Assembly: GCF_024323335.1 (NCBI RefSeq)
Contig: NC_066584.1
Span: 430,674,819 to 430,738,818 of the forward strand
Length of the DNA stretch: 64,000 bases
Reading direction: 5' to 3'
Origin: Lathyrus oleraceus
Lineage: Eukaryota; Streptophyta; Magnoliopsida; Fabales; Fabaceae
The translations under genes and the position numbers were made by a program. The notes beneath the pieces were generated by a model. It saw only the letters and a program-made list of their open reading frames with translations. It was not told where the DNA came from and searched no databases. Below, in pieces: positions 25,189 to 40,246 of the stretch (within the stretch, counting starts at the first letter, position 1; each line of letters starts with the position of its first letter).

Positions 25189-28100
25189 TCCAACCGGTTT
25201 CTGTTACGATGAACTTCGCCGTGGCTTTTGCATTGGTGTGTATAATCACGGTGGAGCCATGGCGCGTTAACTCACAAGAACAGAGGCTTCTAGTGAACAT
25301 GACGATCGTTAAGAACGCACGTGATACTGGTGCTCGTAAGTTTTTTTTTTTTTAATTTTTATTTTCTCTTCGGTTATTATTTTGTTTTAATGAATTAAAT
25401 TTTGAAATTTGATGTGTTGTGAATTTGTAGTTTGTTTGGATGGTAGTTTACCGGCTTATCATTTGCACAGAGGTTATGGAGCAGGGGAGAATAACTGGCT
25501 TCTACAATTTGAGGTATATTCATATTTTTTTCACTTTAAAAAATGAATAATTAATTTAAAAAACAGCTATATGATTTATAGTGATATATTAATATTAATT
25601 ACAGTAAAATTTAAAATCATAAGCATGTGATGTTAGCCTGTTAGGTTATGAATAATTTTAGTGTAAGGTTGATTGTGAAGTTGAAAAAGTGAAAGTGTAC
25701 AAAATGGTGTCAGTGATGTTTTGTAGCGTTTGAAAGTTGGGGGCGGTGTTGTTTGTTGGTTTTGTGGGGTTAAAGGGTGGTGATTGGTTGGTTTAAAAAT
25801 GTTTTATGATACTGTTTATCTGTCGTCTATTCTGCCTAGAGTTTTGCGCGCGCACTGCTTTTGGTAAACAAAAATACTCAAACGCCTTGTTCTGTGCCTG
25901 TTGTTGCTGAAATGGGAGTATATTAATCTAGTACTTCCGTTCGTGGTGCTTTCATAGTAGTAGTAGTATAGTATAAAAAGAATCGTATACTTATATTTTT
26001 CTACTTTAAAATATTAACATAATTTTTAATATTATTTATCATTATAATTTCATTTATTAAATTCTTTCTTATAATTATAAAGGTTTTATTAAATAATGTT
26101 TACTAACTTTATCAAAGTTAATCTATTTTAGCATTTATTTAATTATAGTGCATAATTCAAATAAGAAATTTATACCATTTAAGAGTATGTATTATTTTTT
26201 TTATTTTTAATTTGATTGTTTTTTTATAATAATTTAATAATTAAAATCTTATTTTTTTTAAATGAATATATGAGATGTTTCCACTGTGAAACAAATATAT
26301 ATTATTATACTCATTTAATCTCAAATTACATGGTTTAACAATTTTTAAGAAACAAGAGGTCTCAAATGATATTGATTAATTAAACTTGTAAAATTAGTTC
26401 AAAAATTAATAAAATTAAATAATATTTGAAATTTGATTAAAAAACTATTGTAACTCAAAAACTATAAAAGTTAAATTTTAGTAAGTTATTATTTTTTTTT
26501 GTGTATAAAAATATTACTATATATCAAAATTAACCATTAACATTGTAAAAAAAATTAATCATCCACAAATGTTCTCTTTAAAAAATGAAAATGGCTTATG
26601 ATTGCATGTTCAAAACATCACATTCAGGCATGCGGCCGTGTTTGTGTTTACTATGGTCCACCTTCCACATGCGAGGGTTGACCTTTTAAATACTTTTACT
26701 GAATTATTTAAAAAAATTAATATTTTGATCAAATAATAGTTTTTATGAATTTTTAAATTTTTAAATTTTTTATCCTTATTTTTCACAGAAAAACACATAT
26801 GGATCTCTTATTTTTAAAATAAATTTTACATAAAATTGTATAATGTGTTTCATAATGTTAGAGATAATTAAACAATGTTAGAGAGAATGATAAAGAGACT
26901 GTTTTTAAATTTTGTGTATTGATTTGAGGAATGTTAATAACATTCTCTTTTTAATATTCACTCTTAATATAGTAAATACATATAAGTCTTTTACTTTAAA
27001 AATAAATCTCACATAAAATTATAAGATTTGTATTTGATTAATTATGAGTGTTCAGTTATTTTCATAGTTCATTTTACATTATACAAATATAAAAATGATT
27101 GTATTTAAGTGTTATCGTAAACTCTAAATAAAGAGATTTGTGTTTAACTCCTTCAATTAAATTTGATATCTCTATATATTTTTATAATTTTTAAATTATT
27201 TTTGAATAAAATTGAATTAGAAATATGAAAGAAATTTCTGTTAATTTATTTAAAATTTTCTATAACAAATCAAATTTTTTATACGATTTTTTTTTACAAG
27301 TAGTTTACCAAAAATTTTGAAAAACGTGAGTTTATTGAAAAATTTAAAATTTTTGATAGTATAAAAAAAAATTCTAAAATTTTTAAAATAAATTTCCCCA
27401 AAAATTTTGATATATCTTAAAAAAAATTCAAAATTTCTAGTATTTTTTGAAATTACCGGTATTTTCTGAAATTTTCAATAAATGCAATTGAAAATCCAAT
27501 TTTTTCCCCACAAATAACATAAAAATAATAGAAATCACAATGCATTTGGTCAAATTAATTCCTCTTCAATACAGATGAGAATAAATTTGTTCAGGTCGAT
27601 GGGATTTAGGATCGAGGATTTAATTTGTCACCCTCTACTTATACCTGACACCTTCCATTTAGAATAATTTTATATACTTAGATGAATTCCGAAAATTTTA
27701 GAAACTTACAAATTTTTATTGAATTTTTTTCAATCTGGTTTAAATTTTTTGAAAATTTACAATTTCTTAATATAAAATTATCAAAAAAAATTTAATTTAC
27801 GGAAGTTTTTGTTTTTTCTCAATTTTTTTGACAATTTCGAGTATGGTTTTAAGACTTTTAAGGAAATATTAGAATTTTTGAAATTTTTGATATATTTTAT
27901 CGAAAATTTTAAAAAAATTGGGATTTTTTATCTAAAATTTTAAAATTTTCAGTATTTTTTATTAGAATCTTTTTATCATAAATTTTGAAATTTTTAATAC
28001 AAATGTGAGAATTTTTAAAAATACAAAAAAATATGTATTAAAAATTTTCGATTGTACTACCAGAATTATTTTTTGGATATGTTAGTAGGAAATAGAAATT

Positions 28101-31100
28101 TTATAAAAAAAAGATTTAATTGATAAATAATAACAAGACATTTTTAAAATTTTAAAATTATAAAGAATTTCAGGTATAAGATTTAATTGACAAATTAATT
28201 TCCAAATATATATCAAGTCTAAACTATATTTTTCTAATATAAAATATTTATATTAGTGAAATAGCCCAATTACAAAAAATAAAGAACCTTTAACCATGTG
28301 TCAATCTACATAGATAAATATGCAGATATATTATTTTTATACTATACATCGTATAAATATACTGTTTTATTTTTTCATTATGTTTAATAATTATTTTTTT
28401 CTTTTTTCTTGACACAAACATATACATGTGTGTGATGTATTTTGGATAATGTAAAATACGGTGTTTGATTTGGATGTCAATATAGCAAACTGAATACAAC
28501 TTTTGTTTAAGATTTTATACTTTGAGTAAACTTGCTAACCTATTTCGTATATTGTGCTTTCTAATCTAAATTAATATTTTAATAATTAAATTGAAATATA
28601 ATTTTATATATAGCTTAATTTTATATTAAATATTAAATAAAATTTATTCTAATTGATTTATTAACTTCTTATTGTCTTATGATAACAATCATTTTAGCCG
28701 TAGAACGGTCAAATTTTTATATATTTTTTCTATTTTTATATTTAACAATTGCAGTGTTTCTGGATCGTCTCACTCTTATTTTCTGCAAAACATATCAAAA
28801 TTTAAATTTACAATTTCAATTATACTCAGTCCGCCCATTTAAACTGAATTAAAGGAGAGAACGGTCGTTTGCCATCCGTATATATTATATTTAAACATAT
28901 GTAACACTAGCTACTCTTATTTAAGTTAAAAGATCGAACCAAATTCTCAAAAAGTTAGCCTCAAGTCTAAAATTAAGTTTTATGATAAACTACGACCAAA
29001 GTTAGATCTTGAAATTTTCCACTTGTAATAATCATTCCACACCTTCATTTAAGAGAATGTTTTTATTTTTAAATACTTAATGGAAAAACTCACTCAACTA
29101 TTTGCTTATATTTTAGTTGTTTTTTAAGGAAAATAAATCCAAAACAATAAAAAATAATTAACTTAATTTGAATTGGTTTTTGCATCCCTTACAAAACAGC
29201 AGATAATCATTTGAGTTAGCTCGGTGGAGCCCAAATCCCAACCGAAGAAATTGCCCTTTCTTTTTGTTCTGTATTCATAAATTATTATTAATGAACAACA
29301 ATTAATTTTTACTTGACAGGGTGGTGGATGGTGCAATGACTTGCAATCATGCTTGGAGAGAGCACCAACTCGTAGGGGTTCAACAAAGCACATGAACAAG
29401 TTTGCTGTTTTCTCTGGTATTTTAAGCAATAATGCCACCCTTAATCCAGGTAAATCAATACTTCAATTCTTATAGCTGAAATATCACATCAAATACTTAT
29501 ATCTAATCAATAAAAAACTCTTAATAATGTATATTTTAATTTCTTATAGGTAAGTAACATGTAGTGGTAGGTATTTGGTTGACATCAACTTAGCTCAATT
29601 CCCATATATAACACTTTTGTTGTTGCAATGGTCCTTTTAACACAGCTGTTAATTGGTTTAAAATCAACGTTCCCTGCCAAATAGGTAACCCAACCGTGTC
29701 CAATGAATCTCACAATAACTAGCTTTCATTTTCCTTCAGATTCCCTTTCACGTGCTCTTGCTCTTGCCATGTAGCTACCTTTTGATTCTATACCTTATTT
29801 CTGATTTTCACTTAGCTTTTCTCATGCTCGATCTCTATAAAACCTTCCATTCTTGTATCTTGCGTGCTTTGGTTCTCCATTACACATGTGACATTGTGAC
29901 ATTTAATTTGAGATAGAAGATTTATTGTTCTCTGCTTCACTTGTTCACTTTTACACTCTTCTGTCATTATTATTAAATACAACATTTTTTAGTTTTATTG
30001 AGTAAACCTATTATTAATTATTTAAAAATAAACTTTTCTATACATATTACTCATTTGAAAGACTCAATTTTGTCGATTTAAAACAACTCAGTTAGTAGTT
30101 GTGCAGTGATATTCGAATAACGATATATATTCAAATATAAGACATTGCAGTTATTAATCACCCTTTAGTCTACTAGCCAAAAATAAAAGACTCAATTAGT
30201 AAAAATCTTGATGTGGTTAAAAAATTTAATAAATTATATTCACTCTTTGATAAGAGTTTTCTCTTTATCTTTTTAATTAAATTTGTGCATTTGTGCTGTA
30301 CCAGACTTTTACAATTGGAACCGGGTGAAACTGAGATACTGTGATGGAGCTTCATTTACTGGAAACCGAGTGTTCAAAAATGGGGTAAATTTTTCAGTGA
30401 ATCTCCCACTTAATTAAATCTTGAAAATGTAACATTTCACAATATAATTAGTCATATTTAATATTATCTTTCTTTTATAAAAGCTGAAAGTTTAACTAGT
30501 TTTTGAGTTTAGTTCTATTTTGCAAGAAAATTTTCACTAATTTTTATTGTTTAAAATTTATAATTGACTATAAATTTTCACTATTTGTGTGATGAACATC
30601 AGACGACAACGCTTTACTTCAAAGGGCAAAAGATTTGGGAAGCCATTATTGAAGATCTTCTGCCAAAAGGTTTAGGAAAGGCATACAAGGTATAGTTACT
30701 CTTTCATGAAAATTTAGGTTCATTGATTATATTATATTATTTGATTTGAATGAAATTTATAACACCTAGTATGATTATGAATGTTGTCTAGGCTTTGCTT
30801 TCTGGCTGCTCAGCAGGAGGTTTAGCCACTTTTCACCATTGTGACAACTTCGCCAAGTATTTGCCAACAAATGCTTCTGTTAAATGCTTGAGTGATGCAG
30901 GTTTTTTCCTTGATGGGTATGTTCATTTAACTTGCTCTATCTTTCACTCATTTCAGCAATATCTGAATTTTAACATTACTTTTTACACCCCTATTTTTTC
31001 AGAAGAGATGTCAGTTTGAATCATACTATGAGATACTTCATCAAAAGTCTAGTTACATTGCAGGTAATTTTCAACATATTATTACCTATATTGAATTTTC

Positions 31101-32030
31101 AAGTTGCATAACAGAAACAAAATTGCTTAACAGTAAACAGCCTTACTTGACATGTTTTGTTTTGGTTATACCAGGGGGTAGAGCAGAACCTTAACGAAAA
31201 CTGCACGAGTGCGCTTTCCTATCCAGACTTGGTATGTTTTCTCATAAACTGGCATCATTATCTCATGAAGATCTTACAAGATTCTAACATATGTTATGTG
31301 TTTTTTTCATGCAGTGCTTCTTTCCACAATATGCATTGAAATATATATCAACACCGTATTTTATCTTGAACTCTGCCTATGATATATTCCAGGTAATAAT
31401 CTTTTATGCTTAACTTTCTATGTTGCACATTCAGTTAAACTCATAGCTGGTGAACTATGAAATTAATAAACTTAAAATTTCAACAGTTTCATCATATATT
31501 GGCGCCACCTTCAGCTGATCCCCTCGGGCACTGGAGGCACTGCAGGGTGAACAAATCGACATGCACGCCAGCCCAAATGAATACATTGCAAGGTTCCTCT
31601 TTCAACTTTTCTGCCATCAATTTCACATTTTTCAGTGTTTGTAAATAGAACTGACTTTTCTTAATCCAATGCACTTTGCTCAGGTTTTAGGCTCAACATG
31701 CTAGCAGCTTTGAAACCGTTCTACTTTTATTCGAAAAGAGGGGGAATGTTCATAAATTCATGTTTTGCTCATTGCCAAAGTGAATCACAAGAAACATGGT
31801 TTGGAGACGATTCTCCTAGAATAAACAAAAAGGTAGCAATCTCTTTGACAACAAGACATGATGATAATCTTATCTTGTTCATTGTATGTAATCAGACTAA
31901 ACTGCTCTACCTTTTACAGACTATTGCAGAAGCAGTTGGTGACTGGTATTTTAGTAGAAACAGAAGCAAGCAAATAGACCGTCCGTATCCATGTGATAAT
32001 GATAAAACTTGTCATAACTTAATACCATAA
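25185..32030 (+). CDS. Pectin acetylesterase (carbohydrate esterase family 13, Notum-like fold)
   Basis: The likely product removes acetyl groups from cell-wall pectin and acts in the apoplast. Twelve coding exons with GT-AG introns join in frame to 405 residues: 25185-25335, 25431-25513, 29320-29449, 30305-30384, 30603-30689, 30792-30916, 31003-31063, 31175-31231, 31315-31392, 31487-31592, 31684-31832 and 31920-32030. A hydrophobic signal segment lies at residues 9-22; Met9 is an alternative start. Family landmarks in order are [15 protein letters not shown] (53-67), the oxyanion-type GGGWCND (79-85), nucleophile Ser184 in GCSAGG, Asp281 in NSAYD and His349 in CFAHCQ. The paired cysteines typical of the family are present. 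The length is normal (about 400), no stop or frameshift is seen, and all key residues are kept, so it is probably functional. Intron 2 is unusually large (3806 bp). Which paralogue it is cannot be told. Confidence 0.95.
25514..29319 (+). other. Large intron 2 of the pectin acetylesterase gene
   Basis: 3806 bp with GT...AG ends, very AT-rich. From about 27240 to 28060 it holds many degenerate copies of AAATTTTGAAATTTTT-like sequence on both strands, a low-complexity expansion. No complete transposon or coding sequence is recognised in it. Confidence 0.8.
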
Positions 32031-32036
32031 TCTCAG

Positions 32037-32126
32037 GTAATGAGTTATATAGAGAGAGAATACTTCTGGATATCATTGGGACTTTATGGTCCATTGATCT
32101 GACTCAGTTTGAAATGTATGTTTCAG
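32037..32126 (+). other. Probable 3'-UTR intron of the esterase gene
   Basis: CAG|GTAATG six bases after the stop codon, and TTTCAG|ATAAC 90 bp later, match plant splice consensus and the size of the other short introns. The stop would lie only 6 nt upstream of the junction, too close to be expected to trigger nonsense-mediated decay. Confidence 0.45.
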
Positions 32127-32799
<673 letters not shown>

Positions 32800-32802
<3 letters not shown>

Positions 32803-33108
32803 CATCATCTTCGATCTTTTTTATCCATACACACAACAATTACACATGATTATTTTTGTTGGGTGTCATCTAGATACTAGATTGATAAGGTACAATTTAA
32901 GATTTTGTAATCAAATTGGGTTGAGAATATTTTGGGGGTTTCATTGATAAACTCAATTAGGGTTTTTCCTCCAAAATCAAGGGTGATTTAGAGGGTTTTG
33001 CACAAAATTTTGCAAGTTGGATTCGGCAGAGTGAGAGCTTTGAAGAAAGGAGATTTTGTAAAAAGAGTAGCAGAATAGGAGGATCAATTAAAAATCTTGG
33101 GTCACTTG
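32800..33108 (+). other. Possible copia-LTR-like fragment next to the Ogre insertion
   Basis: The stretch around 32930-33010 (GGGTTTTTCCTCCAAAATCA and following) resembles 7390-7450 in the left copia-like LTR. Too short and diverged for a firm call. Confidence 0.25.
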
Positions 33109-33280
33109 TGTCGCATCTCGGAAAATACGATTCCTCGCGATGGTCGCGGAAAAATTTTATGTTCGAACAAGTCGCCACCGAACTTTATTTATCCCAATGA
33201 AGAAATAGGAAAATATCGATAAAACCTTTAAAAAATGGAATAATGGTCGTCGTAACCATATTCGGATTCGGGAGTGGATT

Positions 33281-33312
33281 ACGTAAGGGGAAGGTATTAG
33301 CATCCCTTACGT
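33281..33312 (-). promoter_or_regulatory. Conserved LTR stem-loop
   Basis: Arms ACGTAAGGGG and TCCCTTACGT (one G-U-type mismatch) around AAGGTATTAGCA. The 5' LTR copy is at 63104-63135. Confidence 0.6.
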
Positions 33313-33760
33313 CCGTTGTACCCAACGAGAACATTTTAGTTCTAATTTGCGTTTTGAGTGTTAATTTATGTTTGTTTGTCTTATTCGAGTTATAAATATA
33401 TTGAAAATAGAAATGGATGAGAACCTCAAAAAGGAGAAAGGGGAGGTTCTTTATTTAGTGTGCTCGCGAAGAAACAACAATCTCCTGCCTACGTATCCTT
33501 ATGGTATAATAAGGAAATCAGAGCATTCGTAGTTCGGGGAACTACGATTGGTTGGTGCTTTTTAGTGAATAACTGTTTATATCGCGTTCTAAAGGCTAAA
33601 CATTGGCTTGTCTACTCTCGGCGGAGGCATAAGCATTGGTTTGTTATTCGCATTAGAAAGGATTAAATGGTGTTCTTTCTGAAAAGAGTTTTGGTCACAC
33701 GGAGGTGACAAGTTGAGTTGATATGTTGGATGTTTTGGTTGGTTGAGATGTTTTTGGGTT

Positions 33761-34570
33761 GGATGACGATTACTCGGATAGTCAAGTAAGACAACTTGTA
33801 TCCTAATAGTCGGGAAAGGAAATAGAAGACTCTAGTCCACTTTCCTTTTCATCCTTAATTATATAAAGGGTTTGATAATAGTTAAGGTGTTTTGAATGGA
33901 TGGTGAATACTTGGATAATCGAGTAAGGCAAATCGTATCCTAATAATCGGGAAAAGGAATAGAAGACTATAGACCGCTTTCCGTTTCATCTGAATGTTTA
34001 TGAAAATAAGGTTGTATATGGTTGACGTATTTTAGAATGAACGACAAGTACTTAAATGATTGAGTAATACAACTCATATCCAAGCATTTGAGAAGAGGAG
34101 TTGAAAGCTCAAAATCATCTCCTTTTTCGTATAGTTTGTTAAGAAAATGATTTGATTAAGTTGTATGTTTGCGGAAAAAATGACAATTGTTCGACTGACC
34201 GAGTAAGAGAACTCGTATTCGACCAATTGAGGAGTGAAGTTGAAAACTCAAAGTCAACTCCCTTTTCATTTAGCTTACTGTGAAAATAGTTTGATTTAAT
34301 CGGGGTTTGAAGGTTTGTAGAGGAACGACAATTATTTGACTAACCAAGTAAGAGAACTTGTATTCAAATAGTCGAGGAGAAAAATTGAAGACTCAAAGTC
34401 ATCTCCCTTTTTATTTCTTATTGTAAAAGAATTTGATGTATTTGTCCTTAAGTGGATTAGAAATGATGATTATTCGATTAATCGAGTAAAAGAGTTCATG
34501 TTTAAATAATTGAGGGAGAGGAGTTGAAAACTCAAAACCATCTCCTTTTTCGTTCCTGAATGAACTAGTA
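33761..34570. repeat. Tandem array of ~140-bp units in the Ogre LTR
   Basis: Six diverged units start near 33761, 33899, 34037, 34179, 34323 and 34463. Each has a GA(T/A)(G/C)GACGATTATTCGG-like start, then CGAGTAAGACAACTCGTATCC, then a purine-rich GGAAAAGGA...AGACTC block. The same units appear in the other LTR from 63583. Confidence 0.75.
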
Positions 34571-34950
34571 TTTAATTGTGATTAGGTATTTTAATTTAAC
34601 TTTTATAGAGAATATTCAATGTCGGATTGAGGTTTAAACTTTGTATTTTGTGAATGGATTGAATATATTTAGTGAATAATTCATTTAATCGATTAATTAA
34701 AAACGAATATGTCTCATTGTAAGAAGGCCAAAGAGTAAGCCATGTGAGGTTGATGGCGATGCTTTTAAAAGCGATCGACTTACAAAGGTGTTTTGAAAAT
34801 GGACTCGACTTTGAATCGAGAAATATGTGATTTATTTTTGAAATTGGTTTAAATGATTTTAAATCGGTGAAAACGACATAATCTTCTCACAATTATAACA
34901 TGTCATCCATATGCATTCAAGGCTTGGTACAAATAATTAGATACAAAATA

Positions 34951-36037
<1,087 letters not shown>

Positions 36038-36196
36038 TACTTGACCCAGTCAACAAATCAAATGGATGGGTTGAAAGGGTGCACCACCATACGGTGGGGG
36101 GATCCACACAAAATCCCCTAGTTGACTCAGTAGTCAACCATGCGTGGCGCCGTCTGGAGAGACCACGTGGCTTCCACGCGTCCCCTCCCTCCCCCA

Positions 36197-36203
36197 TATA
36201 AAA
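36197..36203 (+). promoter_or_regulatory. Candidate antisense TATA box inside the Ogre LTR
   Basis: TATAAAA on the plus strand, opposite to the retroelement. About 30 bp downstream lies a plausible start region (GAGAGAGCATTCATTTG) and a CT-rich, leader-like stretch. Prediction only. Confidence 0.4.
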
Positions 36204-36955
36204 ACATACTTTGAGAGAGAGAGCATTCATTTGCTCACTTCGTTCTCTCTCCTCAAACGAAACCCAGAGTTGCTCTGCAACTCTCTTTTCTCTCTTTCGT
36301 CGTCTCCACGGCCAAACCTGCCGGAGAAGACGGTGGCGGCCGACCAACCATGGCGGTGCCGCCTTCTTCTCCAGCGAGCCACTTCTCAAACCAAAAAAAC
36401 TTCCAACGCTAACCCCACCTATTTTTGGCCTCTGAATTCGAATCCAGCCTCGTTTCTCCCAAAACCTCCTCAAATGGCCGGATCGGTGCTCCAAAAGAGA
36501 GCACAAACCTAAAACCTAACCCTAACGTTCTCTCTCTCGCGACCAACGAAACTTGGTTCGTTCTATCAACGAAACAAACCTAAACACTAGCCAACAAACA
36601 GTTGAAAACTCTAACCCTAATTCTGAAATTAGGCCTTCTATAGTTACGATTTAAGGAAATCAACAAAGGATTTTCAATCAGTGTGGAAAGGCGAAGATGA
36701 TGGTGCAAAAAGTTTAAGCGGGAATGAAGATTTTACTTGGTCGGAGTCAATCGCCGACGACGTCTCCCTACCGCGTTTGAGATAAGTCCCTTCGTTCTTT
36801 TAACTCCTTCTTCTGCTTTTGTTCTTCTCTCAACACTCTTCTGTTTGAATGTTGTTTGCTATTGTTTTTTTTTAATGTTTATGTGTTTTGTGTTTAAAAA
36901 TTATTTTGCTTGTTTCTTCTTTTAGATTCAACCGTGCCTAGTGTTAACCTGTTCT

Positions 36956-36958
<3 letters not shown>

Positions 36959-37008
<50 letters not shown>
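36959..37008. repeat. (TA)n microsatellite
   Basis: Uninterrupted TA dinucleotides, about 50 bp, within the Ogre LTR. Confidence 0.95.
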
Positions 37009-37012
<4 letters not shown>

Positions 37013-38308
37013 ATGAATTTTAGGTCTTGAGATAACTTGTTAGGTTATCTTTTCCATCCATATTTTATGGGATTGTTACTTTGTGGTTTTATTGTTGTTT
37101 AGATGTTCATTATGATCTTCTGGGCAAAGTTCTAATATGTTCAAATCATCAATTTATTTTCCAATTATTTTTAAGTGCTTATTTGAAAGGACTTTTAACC
37201 TCCTGAGTTAATTTTGCAGGTTTACAAAAGTGAAGTGACTTTGAATTGAAAGGAAGTCTGCGCCTGTTTTGGAGGTTGGATTTGGGGCGCTGTGAATTTC
37301 AAAGGAGTTTTGGCAAATGGCTTTTGAGAGCTTCGTCCTCAAACTGCTGGATTTGCAGCTTGTTTCCACTTTTTTTCAAATTTATTTTGATGTACTTCGA
37401 ACTTTTGGATAAAGTGTACTTTTTGACTTGTTTGTGACATTTTGGATTATGTATTGACTTTTGGATTAATTATGTAAACTTTTTGGAATTATTTGTAACA
37501 TTTTGGATTAAAAATTCAATTATGCAATTAATCTTTTTTAAATATTTTAAGCTTTATCTCAATATTTTATTTGTGTTAATAAAAAATGCTTAAACTTTAT
37601 CTTAATCTGAAAATGATTTGGGCCATAATGCAATAAAATGGACTCTTAATTTGGTTACCCTTAGCATATTACTATTAACCAAAATAAAATGTGACAAAAG
37701 GTCTAAAACATGCCACAAATATTGCAACTTCAGCCTTAATCACAAAACCAACACATACATATACATATGGTGACTTGATCTAAACCAACACACGCATACT
37801 TAAAAAAATGCAAATTTAGTTTAAGGATTTATGAATGGTTTAGAAATTTGGCACATATATTTGAGATGTGAAAATGAGCTTAATAACAAGTGATCATAAA
37901 AATAATCATGTCTCTTAATACTTACTGATAATCAAATGGACTTTGGATCAGTGATGTAAAAAGATTTGAACCACACTTTGCAATATTAATTATGGACATG
38001 TTTATGTGAATGACCCTCTTTAAAACCAAGAAATCTCATGGATAAACCAAAATGGGCCTTGTTAACAAAAAAGTCCCAAAATGCACATGCCATCCCATGC
38101 TTCAGTAATAGCAATAAGAGACAAATGCAACAGATGTCTTCTTAAAGATCTCAACAAATGAAAATGTCACTGAAGATTTGATGTCACTAAGGGCTGAGAA
38201 ATCCTAAGATAGAACTTATGCCTTAAGATAGAGTTCATGCCTTATGACATCTGGTAGTGAATGCTGGTGAAAGATTTTTCCTTACCCAAACAAAATTGAG
38301 GTATGACA

Positions 38309-38321
38309 GTTGCCCCTATTT
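38309..38321 (-). promoter_or_regulatory. Polypurine tract of the outer Ogre
   Basis: On the minus strand AAATAGGGGCAAC directly precedes the 3' LTR start TGTCATACC. It is nearly identical to the nested element's PPT at 42034-42046. Confidence 0.7.
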
Positions 38322-38673
38322 AATTATCTCAAACCGGAAAGTAAGAATGACAGCAGTCTTCGTGCATTCCCAGTGGGAGATAATTAAATACATAAAGACC
38401 CAAATTTTGTCCCAGGAAATGCAAGGAAGAAAATGCAGTGAGAAATAGTAAAAGTCGTTATCCTAAAGTAAAACGAAACAGCCAAGACTTTATGGGAGTC
38501 GTCAAAACAGTATCTTGGACATCACAGTCGAGATATGTTAGTAAAGGAGTGACATCCCTAGCTAAATCTCAAGAGTTTTCCAGGATGCTAGAGCAATATA
38601 TATATATATAATTTGGCATGAGACTCTTCATATTGATGAAGCGACATCTCAACAGTAAAAATGAGATTCTTTG

Positions 38674-38770
<97 letters not shown>

Positions 38771-40098
38771 CTGGCATGAGACTCTTCATATTGATGAAGC
38801 GGCATCTCAACAGTAAAAATGAGATTCTCTGTATCGAGTCGAAATAGCATCTTATATGATAGAATTAAGGTATTCCAACAAGGGAAAAATACTTTCTTAA
38901 TTGAATCTAAGACTCTCCGAGGATATTAGAGTAGTATCTCTAAAGAATCTGAAATGAAACTCTTCATATTGATGAAGCAACATCTCAAACAGTAAAAGTG
39001 AGATTCTCTGTATCGAGTCGAAACAGCATCTTATATGATAGAATTAAGATATTCCAACAAGGGAAAGATACCTTAATTGAATCTAAGACTCTTCGAGGAC
39101 ACTTAGAGCAGTATCTCTAAAAAAATATGAAATGAGACTCTTCATATTGATGAAACAACATCTCAAACAGTAAAAGTTTGATTCTCTGTATTGAGTCGAA
39201 ACAACATCTTATATGATATAATTAAGATATTCCAACAAGGGAAAGATACCTTAATTGAATCTAAGACTCTTCGAGGACACTTAGAGCAGTATCTCTAAAA
39301 AAATCTGAAATGAGACTCTTCATATTGATGAAATAACATCTCAAACAGTAAAAGTGAGATTCTCTGTATCTAGTCGAAACATCATCTTATCTGATAGAAT
39401 TAAGATATTCCAACAAGGGAAAGATACATTAATTGAATCTAAGACTTTTCGAGGACACTTAGAGCAGTATCTCTAAAAAAATCTGAAATGAGACTCTTCA
39501 TATTGATGAAGCAGCATCTCAAACAGTAAAAATGAGATTCTCTGTATCTAGTCGAAACAACATCTTATCTGATAGAATTAAGATATTCCAGCAAGGGAAA
39601 GATACCTTAATTGAATCTAAGACTCTTCGAGGACACTTAGAGCAGTATCTCTAAAAAAAATCTGAAATGAGACTCTTCATATTGATGAAGCATCATCTCA
39701 AACAGTAAAAGTGAGATTCTCCAGATAAATGAAGCAGTATCTTAAACAGAGAAATGAGATATTTTTAGATAAATGAAGCAGTATCTCGAATATTCGTCCG
39801 TTGGGGGAATTTTTAAGAAAAGACTCCTTTTGAGGGAGATTTACTAGGAATGCTCTGCGGGGGAAAAGTTCATAAGAGACTTTTTAGGGTAACCTCTGCT
39901 TGGGGAGCAATGATTGTAAAGAAAAATGTTGGGAATATCATTATAAAGTTAAAAAATGATTTGCTGAGGAATAATTCCACGAGCATATGCAAGGTAATAA
40001 CTTCATTTGGAAATGAGAAATGTCAAAGATATACATGAATGACCTTGGATCCTGATATTTTATAATTGATTTTTGTATGATGTTCCACTTTAGGTGGG
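38322..40098 (-). other. 3' untranslated region of the outer Ogre (distal part)
   Basis: Non-coding region between integrase and 3' LTR, separated from its other half (51633-52872) by the nested insertion. It carries the 178-bp tandem repeats and a TA microsatellite (38679-38767). Confidence 0.8.
38623..39800. repeat. Tandem array of 178-bp units in the Ogre 3' UTR
   Basis: The phrase ACTCTTCATATTGATGAAGC recurs at about 38623, 38781, 38959, 39137, 39315, 39493 and 39672. Spacing is 158 once (a unit altered by TA expansion), then 178 five times (179 for the last). Units are highly similar. Tandem repeats in Ogre/Tat 3' UTRs are a known source of legume satellites. Confidence 0.9.
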
Positions 40099-40246
40099 TG
40101 TCATACGGTGAACTGGACTTTTTGTGGTTTTAATCGCAATGTCGCGGTTAGCAAGAGTCGCCACCGACTTTTCTTTTATCCAATAAGGAAAGGTGGAAAA
40201 GAACAGGAAAGACCTTAATTTAGATTTTGGGTTCGGGAGGTACATT

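Noticed and set aside
29163..29438. Minus-strand ORF of 91 codons over esterase exon 3
   Set aside because: Shadow of the plus-strand exon, which has clear family motifs and splice sites.
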